A program made the position numbers and the translations under genes. A stretch of 22,500 nt of DNA from Theodoxus fluviatilis (taxonomy: Eukaryota > Mollusca > Gastropoda > Cycloneritida > Neritidae), in NCBI GenBank assembly GCA_034096865.1, contig JAWQFJ010016694.1:7501-30000 (forward strand), given 5' to 3'. The notes beneath the pieces were generated by a model. That model was not told where the DNA came from and did no database searches. It saw nothing but the letters and a program-made list of their open reading frames with translations. Positions 8,904 to 19,359 of the stretch are shown here, piece by piece. Position 1 is the stretch's first letter, and every line of letters starts with the position of its first letter.

Positions 8904-8929
8904 GTACTGGAACCACTGTTTCTCCGACG
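8904..8929 (+). CDS. Micro-exon: linker (phase 1 to 0) before the second cassette
   Basis: A 26-nt exon between the acceptor tatccttcag and the donor cgacg|gtaaga. The G left by exon C1 plus GT makes Gly, followed by TGTTVSPT, a Thr/Ser-rich flexible linker. It ends in phase 0, exactly what exon A2 requires. The size makes it invisible to ORF scanning. Support is the phase fit on both sides, both splice sites, and its position matching the linker exon at 2015. Confidence 0.65.
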
Positions 8930-9539
8930 GTAAGAAAAAACCTCTTCACTTAAAAATCTCTTCTGTTATTCCGACTTTCTAATCGATATCCTCCTTTAAA
9001 ATACCGTGGACGCGTCTGGAATGAGAAACGTTATCTGCACGATCATGTACTGCAGAGTTTTTAATATTGGACTTAGACTGTTAAATACGAGACTTAGACT
9101 GTTAAATACGATACTTTGGCATCAGTGGAGCAGAACTTTGTGGGCATGAGCTGGATGCAAAAGCAATGCTACGTATCCGTGTTTACAACTCTAGTGTGAC
9201 TTAGTGGGGCTACAACACTTGATTATGGATACATTGTCACAAATCGTGCAGTTTTGGTCAATGTTTGACGAAGTTCAATGTTTGATCTTTTGAACTCAGA
9301 GGGGCTGTTACCGACCAAGGTGTTTTAAAGTTAGAAGGGCTGTTACCGACCGAAACCTTTTAAAGTTAGAAGGGCTCTTACCGACCAAAGTATTTCAAAG
9401 TAAGAAGGCCTGTTACCGACCAACTCAACACGTCAAACGCCCGTCAGGCCCTGACGCCAGCATTGCATTCTCCAACGTCTGCCCCGATTCACTGCTTCTC
9501 TGTGTCTCTGAAACTGACCCCTGCGTTTGTCCTCTCCAG
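8930..9539 (+). other. Intron 7
   Basis: Contains a 22-bp tandem duplication at about 9068-9112 (gacttagactgttaaatac twice) and a 35-bp tandem repeat at 9298-9424. The rest is unique. It ends in tttgtcctctccag. Confidence 0.65.
9298..9424. repeat. 35-bp tandem repeat, about 3.6 copies
   Basis: The block ctgttaccgacc recurs at 9305, 9340, 9375 (as ctcttaccgacc) and 9410, each exactly 35 bp apart, linked by diverged ttttaaagttagaaggg. Confidence 0.93.
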
Positions 9540-9649
9540 GAAAGTCATTTTACGGATGAGAACCTGCCTGATTACAGCAAGATCCTCTGTACTGACACCA
9601 CTGCCTGCCGCTTGAAGATGGTCTCCACGAAAGGACCTGGTGGAAACTG
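9540..9649 (+). CDS. Exon A2: first part of cysteine-paired module, copy 2
   Basis: A 110-nt exon from the acceptor gtcctctccag to the donor aactg|gtgggt. Phase 0 to 2, as in exon A1. It encodes SHFTDENLPDYSKILCTDTT, then ACRLKMVSTKGPGGN and two bases (TG) of a split codon that the next exon completes as Cys. The C-x5-C pair followed by an alternating basic/hydrophobic strand matches the exon A1 pattern C-x4-C-KVPLHI. The donor gtgggt is moderate. Confidence 0.78.
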
Positions 9650-10559
<910 letters not shown>

Positions 10560-10685
10560 TGAGCAGCTGACGTCGGACGTTATCATAGCAGCAGTCTTCC
10601 CGACACAGCCCGACAACAGCCTCTGCTCCACAGACGTCTTGCTGCAACCCTCTGGCATAGATGAACCCGTCTGTCTGCAAGCTGG
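10560..10685 (+). CDS. Exon B2: middle part of cysteine-paired module, copy 2
   Basis: A 126-nt exon from the acceptor cgtccttgcag to the donor agctgg|gtaagc, phase 2-2 like exon B1. Its first base completes TG|T as Cys and continues EQLTSDVIIAAVFPTQPDNS, then LCSTDVLLQPSGIDEPVCLQ and A. Compared with copy 1 it has two extra cysteines, at the split codon and in LCSTD. The VCLQA strand aligns with LCVAL of exon B1. The frame continues with GG + G into exon C2, 7.2 kb away. Confidence 0.8.
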
Positions 10686-10696
10686 GTAAGCTCCGT

Positions 10697-10708
10697 GTGT
10701 GTGAGTGT

Positions 10709-10773
<65 letters not shown>

Positions 10774-10808
10774 TGTGTGCGCGTGCATGTCTGTGTGTTT
10801 GTGTCTGT

Positions 10809-10859
<51 letters not shown>

Positions 10860-10880
10860 TGTGTGTGTGTGTGTGTCTAT
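10697..10880. repeat. (GT)n microsatellite, two blocks
   Basis: Two long GT runs (about 10710-10770 and 10812-10877) are separated by gagtgtgtgcgcgtgcatgtctg-type interruptions. It begins 12 bases after the donor of exon B2. Confidence 0.96.
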
Positions 10881-10902
10881 GTCTGTGAGTGTGTTCCCCT
10901 GT

Positions 10903-11066
10903 GGGTTCGGGGTAAGAATTGACCCACCGCGTCTCCCTACGCGATTCGTAAGAGGCGAATGACTAGGGACACCGTGACTTGAATTGCGTCTACTCTAAAG
11001 TGTTCTCTAGCGATTTTCGTGCTTAGTGGCCATACATAGCCTTCAAAGACTGATAGGCCATAAAAC
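10903..11066 (+). mobile_element. Possible SINE-like fragment ending in a CATC tail
   Basis: A block of GC-balanced complex sequence sits between two microsatellites. It contains ttcggggtaagaattgaccc, gattcgtaagaggcgaatga and, at its end, gactgataggccataaaaca directly before (CATC)n. A complex body ending in a simple-sequence tail is typical of SINEs, and the gtaagaggcga segment is one I associate with molluscan short repeats, from memory only. No clear Pol III A and B boxes were found. Confidence 0.3.
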
Positions 11067-11124
11067 ACCATCCATCCATCCATCCATCCATCCATCCATC
11101 CATCCATCCATCCATCCATCCATC
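11067..11124. repeat. (CATC)n tetranucleotide microsatellite
   Basis: About 14 clean repeats of ccat/catc. Confidence 0.97.

Positions 11125-11219
<95 letters not shown>
11125..11219. repeat. (GT)n microsatellite
   Basis: Pure GT after a tgtgag start; it abuts the CATC run. Confidence 0.97.
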
Positions 11220-11221
<2 letters not shown>

Positions 11222-11500
11222 AATGGGGACATAGGTTTTTGGAAGTATCTCGCCTGAGAGAGGGTTGATTTTTGCTGCTGCGTTGAGGGGGGAAGTTAGT
11301 AGCCCGAGAGCGGTGTACAATTTGAAGTGAGCGGTGAGTGGAAGTTGAGCTCTGCCCCAGGGTGATGAGCGGTGTTCGCTCTGAAGTATGAGTTGTGGTA
11401 AGAAGAAAAGGGCAGTGAGTTGGTTGTGAGAAGATAGTTATATAAGAGAGACAAAGATAAGAGAGAATAGATCGGCCCACACACACAGCAGAGAACATAG

Positions 11501-11576
<76 letters not shown>

Positions 11577-12100
11577 AGCCGACGAAGAAGAGATGCGGAA
11601 GGCGAAGCACAGAAGAGAGAAGCAGACGAAGAAAAGAGAGAAGCACAGAAGAGAAAAGCAGACGGCAGAACAGAGAGAAGCAGACGGCAGAACAGAGAGA
11701 AGCAAACAAAGAGAGTATCGGATGGTCGGCCGGCTAGGCAGACATGCCTAACGAGTGAGGGAGCGAGTGACGGAGAGAGACGAAGAGAGAGATGGAAGGT
11801 TGGTCGAAGTACTTCGTTTATGTCAAGGGCTGACCTACGTTTTATTAGTTTCATGTGAGCAGGTTGACCGTAGTTTTACTTGTGTTTATCATTCTCCATT
11901 ACCGTTTTATCTGTGCTTTGCAATTACTTTTTGAGGTTGATTATTTACTTGTGTGTAGAAATTCTCTGTTGGAGTTGAATAATTTCTTGTACCTGTGTCT
12001 CTCCTTCAGAGTAGAGTATACTAGGAGTGGGTGGGAATTTTATAAGGCGAGTTATTTGGGAGGAAGTCGTAGATGAGCCAGATGTAAAATAACATCTTTT
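11220..12100 (+). other. Intronic unique and purine-rich stretch, possibly a decayed repeat
   Basis: 11220-11500 is unique and includes a TATATAAG string near 11438. 11500-11575 is a GA repeat. 11576-11720 is purine-rich, with a 22-bp unit (agagagaagcagacggcaga, then ac) in tandem near 11654-11700. 11820-12100 is T-rich; the 73-codon ORF at 11855-12076 has no recognisable features. No gene is supported. Confidence 0.5.
11500..11575. repeat. (GA)n microsatellite
   Basis: A pure GA run with one aa interruption, continuing into purine-rich sequence. Confidence 0.96.
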
Positions 12101-12510
12101 CTTTTACCTCTTTGTGCTGAGTGGCAAATCCATTTTATCAGTGATTCCACCTCTGATTACGGGAAAGCTATGATTATAATTAGCATGTCCAATTGGCCGT
12201 CCAACAGCGGAGACAAATTGAAAAAACGATGGGTTCATCCCTATCGAAGCCACGTACAAAAAAAAACATCGTCATTTTGACTTAAAAAGCACACCTACTT
12301 CATGAGAAATGGACAAGGATTCGATATCTATGCTTTTAGTTTTTGTTGATCTTGTGTAGGGGATTAAATTTGTGATTTAATACGAATTTTTCAGCGTGTT
12401 TGCGTCGCGCGCAGAATGGCACCATTTTCACGCCTACTTTTGAAAACAGTGGTCAACGTCAAATCGCTTTTCCTGCTCAGTTACTTTACAAACAACGCTG
12501 AAAGTTGCAG

Positions 12511-13190
12511 GATCGGCAGAGGAATGAATGCTCATTTCAACAGTGGGAAGAACATGTGTTTCCATCCTACTCATTGAAAGATATCAAGGTTAGAAAACAG
12601 CAGTTCAACTTGTTTTTATGATGTAAGGAATTGTGTGAAACTTATTCACCTAGCACACTCAGATTTATATTCTCTGTTCATTGCTGAGCACGCTGCTATC
12701 ATAAGTTAGTTTTTACGTTGAACGAAGAGACGGGACGGCGTGTTTAAAGTGTGCTACCCTTCACTTAGTCCGCCAACAGTTTATCATCATTTGAGCGCGG
12801 CATGAAACCACAAATTCCACTTTGGCTGATAAAGAGAGGAAACCTATTGAACGAATTCACCTTGCACATTCAAATTTGACATCTTTGTTCAATTCCTAAC
12901 ATGCTGTTATCAATACAATATTTTTTTACTGAGCGTTCAGACGGGATGGCATGTTTACAGTTTACTACCCTTCAACTTCTCTACTTCGCCGAGTCGTTCA
13001 TTGACTCGATCTATATAGCATGTTCGGCAGAGGAATGAACGCTCATTTCAACAGTGGGAAGAGCATGTATTTCCATCCATCTCCCCGAAATATATCAAGG
13101 TAAGAAAACAGCAGTGCAACTTGTTTTTGTGATGTAAGGAATTGTATGAAACTTATTCACCTCGTACACTCACATTTATATTCTCTATGA
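12511..13190. repeat. Diverged direct repeats of about 170 bp
   Basis: 12511-12680 and 13022-13190 are alike over their length (shared strings include cggcagaggaatgaa, gctcatttcaacagtgggaa and gatgtaaggaattgt). A partial third copy lies between them at about 12840-12980, matching through ttcacctNgcacactc and the downstream gacggga-tggc-tgttta segment. No coding frame runs through the copies. The unit may be an old, internally duplicated transposable element. Confidence 0.8.
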
Positions 13191-14241
13191 CACAGTAAAG
13201 TGTATCAAGCTGATTCACCTGTTTCGACAGATTTAAAATCTATTAAGCTCTCAACTTGCTTATGTCAATTGTTTTTCATCTACATTGAGCGGATAGCCGG
13301 AATGACGCACAATTCACAGGGTTTGTCGACGTGCAGTTTGGCACGCGATGGCTGAAAGACTACAAAACCTGACTCCAAGTCGACAATAGACCAGAAACAT
13401 GACAGCATATTATTGTAAACACCGCAGCTGTTTCTACTGAGCCATATTTATGCACAACAGGTGCCTTGTTGGCTTCATTTGCTCTGTTTACATTGACTCA
13501 TTGCGCTCGATGCGCTTTCATCTCACTACTTAGTCAATCGCAGTGTCGCCACTCCAGACGTCATATTGTTATTAATAAATGCTTGTTAATTTCTTTTGCT
13601 GAAAAACAATCGCTTATCCTCGGAGTCACACAGTTGTGTCTGTGAATGAACGTCCAGGCCGAAATGTGGAACAAATGCCGTGTTCTATTCATTGAATCCT
13701 AGCTCCGACTTTATGTGTCCAGGTGCTTGACTACTTGCTGCATCAGTGTCAGTCGACTTTGTTTTAACCATCATGATGATAACTCTGTGCTCAGGTTCCA
13801 TCTGAGTTCAGATAATCGATCTGACAGATAATTTTAAAAAGATCTTACTGGTTCTATTGCCACACTAGATGTGTATTCTCCATTCCTATGTGCTCGCGAA
13901 ACAACTTCGACCACGCCGAGATCTGTCGCTTTTGATTTGACAGTGTGGCGTTGGCGTGCGAAAAGCAAACATGTAGACCTACATGTATATATCAGTCGGG
14001 GCTAAACTTAATACAGTATCCGACCACAGACTTTGCAAATGTTCTCTTTCAGATGATTGGATAACTAGTGGCACGCACTTTGTTTAAAGTTAAACTTAAC
14101 TGCCTTACTCAATTTGGTTGAGCTTATTTCTTGAGAGAAAAAAACTTTGTGTAGTAATGCAGCCAAAAATGCTGTCACAGTAATGTAAGAAATTAGGAAA
14201 TGTTGTTGCAAAACTTAGCAAGTTTGTAGGAGCTCGATCTG

Positions 14242-14243
<2 letters not shown>

Positions 14244-14306
<63 letters not shown>
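14244..14306. repeat. (CA)n microsatellite
   Basis: About 30 CA repeats. They lie in the opposite sense to the GT run that starts 98 bases later. Confidence 0.97.
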
Positions 14307-14312
<6 letters not shown>

Positions 14313-14400
14313 AAATCTATATCCTACACCTTATCAGCAGTACATTGATGGGTGAGTGGATACTACTTTCTGTTTGTGTTTTGCTGCAGCAGTTCGTGTA

Positions 14401-14403
<3 letters not shown>

Positions 14404-14473
<70 letters not shown>
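14404..14473. repeat. (GT)n microsatellite
   Basis: About 35 GT repeats; the inverse of the preceding CA run. Confidence 0.97.
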
Positions 14474-14475
<2 letters not shown>

Positions 14476-14661
14476 TGACTATATCTTGCTTGCATATCCC
14501 TTCACATTCTACAAGTATGTTTTGTGTATATTTCACTTAAGCTTGAATTATCATGACATGTATTTGCAGTTTCCCTATTCAACTGCTGCATCAAATAACT
14601 TAATTCAAGTACTGATCACTGCATGCATTACTTGTTGTTGCTGCTGTTGCTGTTATGTTTC

Positions 14662-14705
14662 ATGAATAAATAAGTAAGTAAATAAATGAATGAATAAATA
14701 GTTAA
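14662..14705. repeat. Degenerate AATA/AATG/AAGT tetranucleotide tract
   Basis: gaataaataagtaagtaaat followed by more aatgaatgaataaatag, preceded by a ttg/ctg-rich stretch. Confidence 0.8.
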
Positions 14706-15062
14706 ATATATACATGTTTTTAATTCGCTGAAGATATCATTTTACTTATATATCAACATTGCATTTTGCAGGGGGTCCTTGACTGCTTGGGATGCAAGTT
14801 CAACAAAAGTCAGGGTGAAATCTTGCAGCCTCCTCATGTCTCTGGAGAGGAGGGAGGAGCAGCCTTGAGGAAGATTTTCTGCAATTTCCTGGCTGTGAAC
14901 CTACTGATAACTTTACTGTTTTGTGAAAGTGACTATGAAGTAATACTGACAACATGTCTTCAGTACCTAAAGGGTGTTCCATAGTTCTACAGAAGTTCTT
15001 CATAAAGTGCTATCTGGTTTACTATGCCATCATTATAATGACACTTTTACAAGAATGAGTGA

Positions 15063-15064
<2 letters not shown>

Positions 15065-15123
<59 letters not shown>

Positions 15124-15335
15124 AGTGTGGATGTGGTGTGGTGTGGTGTGGGTGTGGTGTGGTATGGTGTGGGGGGGTGAGAGGTGTGAGTGTGGTGTGG
15201 GTGTGTGTGGTGGGTGTGTGGGTGTGTGTGTGTAGTGGGGGTGGGTGGGGGGTGGGGGTGGTGTGTGTGTGTGGTGGGTGTGTGGTGTGGGTGTGGTGTG
15301 GGTGGGTGTAGTGTGGGTGTGTGGTGTGTGCTGAT
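15065..15335. repeat. (GT)n followed by degenerate GGTGT/GGGTGT repeats
   Basis: Pure GT at 15065-15120, then G- and T-only sequence rich in gtggtgtgg and gggtgtg to about 15335. It has no long-range unit. Confidence 0.94.
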
Positions 15336-16868
15336 TCTCAATGAAATCAACAGACCACAATACCCAATGTGAACTCTATGTTGAGAGAGCAAAAAAAATG
15401 CTGTAGTTTGTAAATGTGTGTTGAATTGTGTATTGCCAATACTTAAAATCCTATGTTCAAATGTGCAAGTAGCATGAAGGGGTCTGCTTTGTGCCTAGTG
15501 GGTCTTCATGCTGCAGGTGTCATTTTCAGCACATCACTTTATGGGACAATAATTATGAAGTTATGTTATCATCTAGTAAATATATTTTGTTCAAGACTAT
15601 TTATCAACCTACAGGTATTGATTTCTAAAAAATATGCTAAGATTTTTGCATTCATGTTTACCTGGTCAGTGTATGCTCGGAGATGAGGTTTTCCATTTAC
15701 CCAACATATATGTTAGCTTTGTGCAAACAGAATACACATCAAGTTAATGTCAGTGGCCCTGGCCACATAATTAGAATGCTCAACCTGCAGTTGTTTTGTG
15801 ACTAATACGTGAAGAATCTCAAACATGCATGGCTTTTATTGAGTATCATCCCTGAGCAATGAGCTAAATTCACAGTGCCAGGGACAGTTGGGAACTATCG
15901 TGTTAGAGCATACATCCACAACGTAGTTGCATGCTTCCCACCGAGGGGAAATTGTTTTTATGCATCACATACTTTTCCCCAATGACCAGGGGGTAAAAAG
16001 TGCAGTTTAAAAGCCCAGACTTAAAGAAAAAGAGGCAGGATAAAATCAGGTACCTTTACCTCAATTACATGCTGCCACTAACAATAAGAATATGCTATCA
16101 ATGTAACCAATTTTGCAAAATGCAGATGACTAAAATATTCAAATGTATGCAAATTAGATCCCTTGATGAGTAGAATTTGTGCTTGTATTTGAGTTTAGAG
16201 CATCTTTAATGATTCAACTTATGAATGATGCTAATAACTCAACACATTTATGATTTACCTATGTATTTTGTTTTTCATGCAAATTAATTAATTTAAATAT
16301 GCAAATGATACTGAATTGCATGTAGCTTGTTATTCAAATTTAGCTTTTCATTGTGAACAATACAATTTTCACAATTTAGTTATTTATTTTCATGGGATTC
16401 TTTCCTAAACTTTTTAAAAGTCATGCACTATAAAAAATATGCAAATTTATGCAAATATATAGCAAGGCATGATACAGAGACTCTTCCAAGTGGTGCCTTT
16501 GTATTCCTCACCTAAAAATGTGTGTGCACACCAATTATCACAAAGATATATCGTCTGCTTGGGAAATTACAGCAAAAAAACTACGAATTTTGTCATTTTT
16601 CTGGTCCACCGGCTTTGTTCTTTGTCTCTACATTGAAAATGTCCCCCAGAAGAGGGCATTGGTGGGCTGCAACTCTGGATCTACTGGGGCGATTTTCAAA
16701 ATTCAAACTGTTCTGTGCTTAGAATCATTAGCTTTATGAACCAAAGTTAGTGGCATAACTGGGCCGTTCTTAGAAAATTTTCGATTGGACATGCTATTAT
16801 AATTGATTGATTAAAAATCTTGTATTTACCCGGGACCGTTTTTATTAAGTTTATTGAAATCCCCGTAA

Positions 16869-16870
<2 letters not shown>
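15336..16870. other. AT-rich intronic stretch without a supported gene
   Basis: 15336-16140 is unique. 16141-16456 is AT-rich with five ATGCAAAT strings. 16457-16870 is unique. Short ORFs here (15453-15686, 16518-16739) show no domain, splice or composition support. Confidence 0.55.
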
Positions 16871-16905
<35 letters not shown>

Positions 16906-17265
16906 TGTGTGTGTGTGTGTGTGTGTCTGTGTGTGTTTGTTTGTTTGCGTGTGTGTGCGTGTGTGTGTGTTTGTTTGCTTGCGTGTGTGTGCTTGCGTGC
17001 GAGCGTGTGTGTGTGTGTGTATGTGTGTGTTTGTTTGCGTTTGTGTGTGTGTGTGCGTTTGTGTGTGGGTGTGTACACTTTTGCATGCGTGTTTGCATTT
17101 GCATATGTGTGTGTGTTGCGTGCCTGACGTTGCAAGCACAAATGAATGCGTGCGTGGGTGCAGATCTCTCTCTCGCTGTCTGTTTGTGTGTTCATCTGTC
17201 CGTGTGTCTGTCTGTCTGTCCGTCCGTCATTTCGACCGTCCGTCCAACTCTCTGTCCTGCCGACA

Positions 17266-17349
<84 letters not shown>

Positions 17350-17696
17350 TTCCGTCTTTCTGTCTTTCTGTCTTTCTGTCTGTGTGTCTGTCTGTGTTTC
17401 TGTCTCTGTGTGTCTGTCTGACTGTGTGTCTCTGTGTGTGTGTGTGTGTCTGTCTGTGTGTCTGTCTTTCTGTGTGTATGTGTGTTTGTGTGTCTGTTTG
17501 TCTGTCTGTCTGTCAATCTGTGTGTGTGTCTGTGTGTGTCTGTGTGTCTGTCTGTGTGTCTGTCTGTGTGTCTGTGTGTGTGTCTGTGTGTGTGTGTGTC
17601 TGTCTGTGTGTCTGTCTGTGTGTCTGACTGTGTGTCTGTGTGTGTCTGTCTGTCTGTGATTCTGTCTGTCTGTCTGTCGGTCTGTCGGACTCTCTC

Positions 17697-17743
<47 letters not shown>

Positions 17744-17762
17744 GTCTCTGCCTCTGTCTCTG

Positions 17763-17819
<57 letters not shown>

Positions 17820-17820
17820 A
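16871..17820. repeat. Compound GT / CTGT / CTGTGTGT / CT repeat tract, about 950 bp
   Basis: GT with c, t and a interruptions (16871-17160), a mixed segment, a pure CTGT run (about 17265-17342), CTTT/CTGT and CTGTGTGT mixtures (to about 17700), CTGT again (about 17700-17732), then CT (about 17769-17811). Long ORFs with Cys-Val, Ser-Leu or Thr-Asp-Arg-Gln repetition on both strands are artefacts. The tract ends 78 bp before the acceptor of exon C2. Confidence 0.96.
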
Positions 17821-17897
17821 TGTATTGCATTAAATGCGTTCAAATCGGCGCATCGTTTCTTTCGCTAAAGCCAGTTTGCGTGCTTTTTGTATTTCAG

Positions 17898-17950
17898 GAC
17901 AAGCGGGGCAAAACGTTGCTATAACGTTTCCAACGTGCCCCACCAGACAG
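17898..17950 (+). CDS. Exon C2: last part of cysteine-paired module, copy 2
   Basis: A 53-nt exon from the acceptor tttgtatttcag to the donor agacag|gtagtt. Phase 2 to 1, as in exon C1. GG plus G makes Gly, then TSGAKRCYNVSNVPHQT follows. The RCY strand matches RVCY of exon C1. It ends with one base of a Gly codon, so a linker exon (phase 1 to 0) or an EGF-type exon (phase 1 to 1) is expected next. None is convincing between here and the LINE. The frame read through the donor stays open into 17951-18621, but that continuation is intron and LINE sequence. Confidence 0.75.
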
Positions 17951-18204
17951 GTAGTTGTTTTGCTGTGTTGTGTTGCCCTTTGAATCTCTTTCTATCCTCC
18001 TGTCAACTTTCCCATCCCCCCACCCCTTTCCCCCTCCTTGCCAATCAACCCTCGGCTGGGTGGGTGGGTTGCTGGCCGTCCGTCCGTCCGACCGTCCGTC
18101 CGTCCGTCCGTCTGCCTGGTTTGCTGTCAATGTGTATGCACGCGCGCGTGAGTGTGTGTGTCTGTGTCTCTTGCCGTCTGTCTGCCTGCCTGCCCGTTTG
18201 TCTG

Positions 18205-18247
<43 letters not shown>

Positions 18248-18249
18248 AA
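17951..18249 (+). other. Start of intron 10: unique sequence, CCGT run and CT microsatellite
   Basis: It holds a short (CCGT)n run near 18077-18111, a mixed CTGCC/CTGT stretch, and a CT run at about 18208-18245 that abuts the LINE. Confidence 0.6.
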
Positions 18250-18985
18250 GGAAGTTGTGTCCCCGAGGTTCTGTACACATTAGGACAATGCAGAACTATG
18301 TACAAATCAGCTGATGTCACCCAAACCCTCAAATCCACTACACACCTGACTACAAAAGCTGTTTCATTTCTAGTTAGCGGAAACGAAACTCACAATGCTA
18401 CCCAGACTCAAAAGGAATATGAAACACTCACCTCAGTGGCATCAAAGATCTTTCCTGAAGCGAAAATCCGCTTCATAGCCCTGCCATTTCACAAGCGTTC
18501 CGCTGACCACTTTAACAGATGCAACGCAGCAATGGAGCACGTGGCGAAGAAAAGGCAAAATGTGCACTATGTCACCATGTGCTCCAGCAACAACACAAGC
18601 TACACAATTGATGGCAATTAACTTACTAATGACAGCAATATCAGACTTGCCAAAGTCATCAAAACGTTTCTACAACTCTCCTCTTCAACAACGAAAACAC
18701 CACAACCTGAAGCACGAGTACATACCACTCAAAAACTCTCAGCTCTCCTGCCAACACCATCCTTTTCACAGTTCAAACGCACACAACACAACAGCGCAGA
18801 CGGACCCTTCTTCCAACACCGAAATCGCACCCACCAACAGAAATCCCTTCACTCCATGCACATTCTCTCAATACAACGTTCATGACAAACCAGAATTCAG
18901 GAAACCAGACATGTACACACCACTCAATATAAAACAAACGTCCTTCCCACAAGGGAAGTTTTACATGGAAATTCACTGTTTCTCA

Positions 18986-19115
18986 GATGTGCACATCCGC
19001 CTCCCCCCAGATCTGCACATCCGCCTCCCCACAGATCTGCACATCAGTCTCCCCACAGATCTGCACATCAGTCTCCCCACAGATCTGCACATCATCCTCC
19101 CCACAGATCTCTGCA
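18986..19115. repeat. 24-bp minisatellite, 5 copies, inside ORF1
   Basis: The unit is agatctgcacatcagtctcc then ccac, with variants ccgcctcc and catcctcc. At 24 bp it keeps the reading frame and encodes SAHQSPHR-like octapeptides. Confidence 0.95.
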
Positions 19116-19265
19116 CCTGCACCAGACTCAAGAAACTAGAACCTTCACAGACCACCATGCTTCTCCTCAAACCTGCACTAAGGCTCACCATGGAAACATT
19201 CCTTATCCAATGTTCTCACCTCCTGAAATGGCACCTTTTGGAAACAATATTTTCCTTTCACCCTA

Positions 19266-19268
<3 letters not shown>

Positions 19269-19359
<91 letters not shown>
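19269..19359. repeat. (AT)n followed by (GT)n microsatellite
   Basis: AT for about 78 bases (to 19346), then GT to 19359. It lies in frame at the end of ORF1. Confidence 0.97.

Larger units (their letters stand above)
10686..17897 (+). other. Intron 9, 7.2 kb, repeat-filled
   Basis: Joins exon B2 to exon C2 in phase 2. It contains GT tracts, a possible SINE fragment, a CATC run, GA-rich sequence, diverged direct repeats at 12.5-13.2 kb, paired CA/GT tracts, an AT-rich region with octamer motifs, and nearly 1 kb of compound repeat before the acceptor. 13191-14243, 14480-15060 and 15336-16140 are unique sequence in which I see no supported gene. Confidence 0.65.

Noticed and set aside
14766..14984. 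72-codon ORF preceded by an AG
   Set aside because: Phase continuity of the gene does not need it, it has no domain signal, and no donor in a suitable phase was seen. Equally open on the minus strand.
12182..16796. 13-bp inverted match (tagcatgtccaat) at the two ends of a 4.6-kb region, as possible element termini
   Set aside because: A few matches of this length are expected by chance in a window this size, and neither the similarity nor a target duplication extends beyond it.
16820..17868. ORFs of 250-330 codons rich in Cys-Val, Ser-Leu or Thr-Asp-Arg-Gln
   Set aside because: They are low-complexity translations of the compound GT/CTGT/CT tract; all six frames behave alike.
17951..18255. 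Continuation of the exon C2 frame into a 244-codon ORF, or a 17-nt exon at 18250
   Set aside because: The stretch after 17950 begins with a splice donor and contains CCGT and CT microsatellites. The part after 18250 reads as LINE ORF1. A 17-nt exon ending at gttctg would need a weak donor and has no other support.
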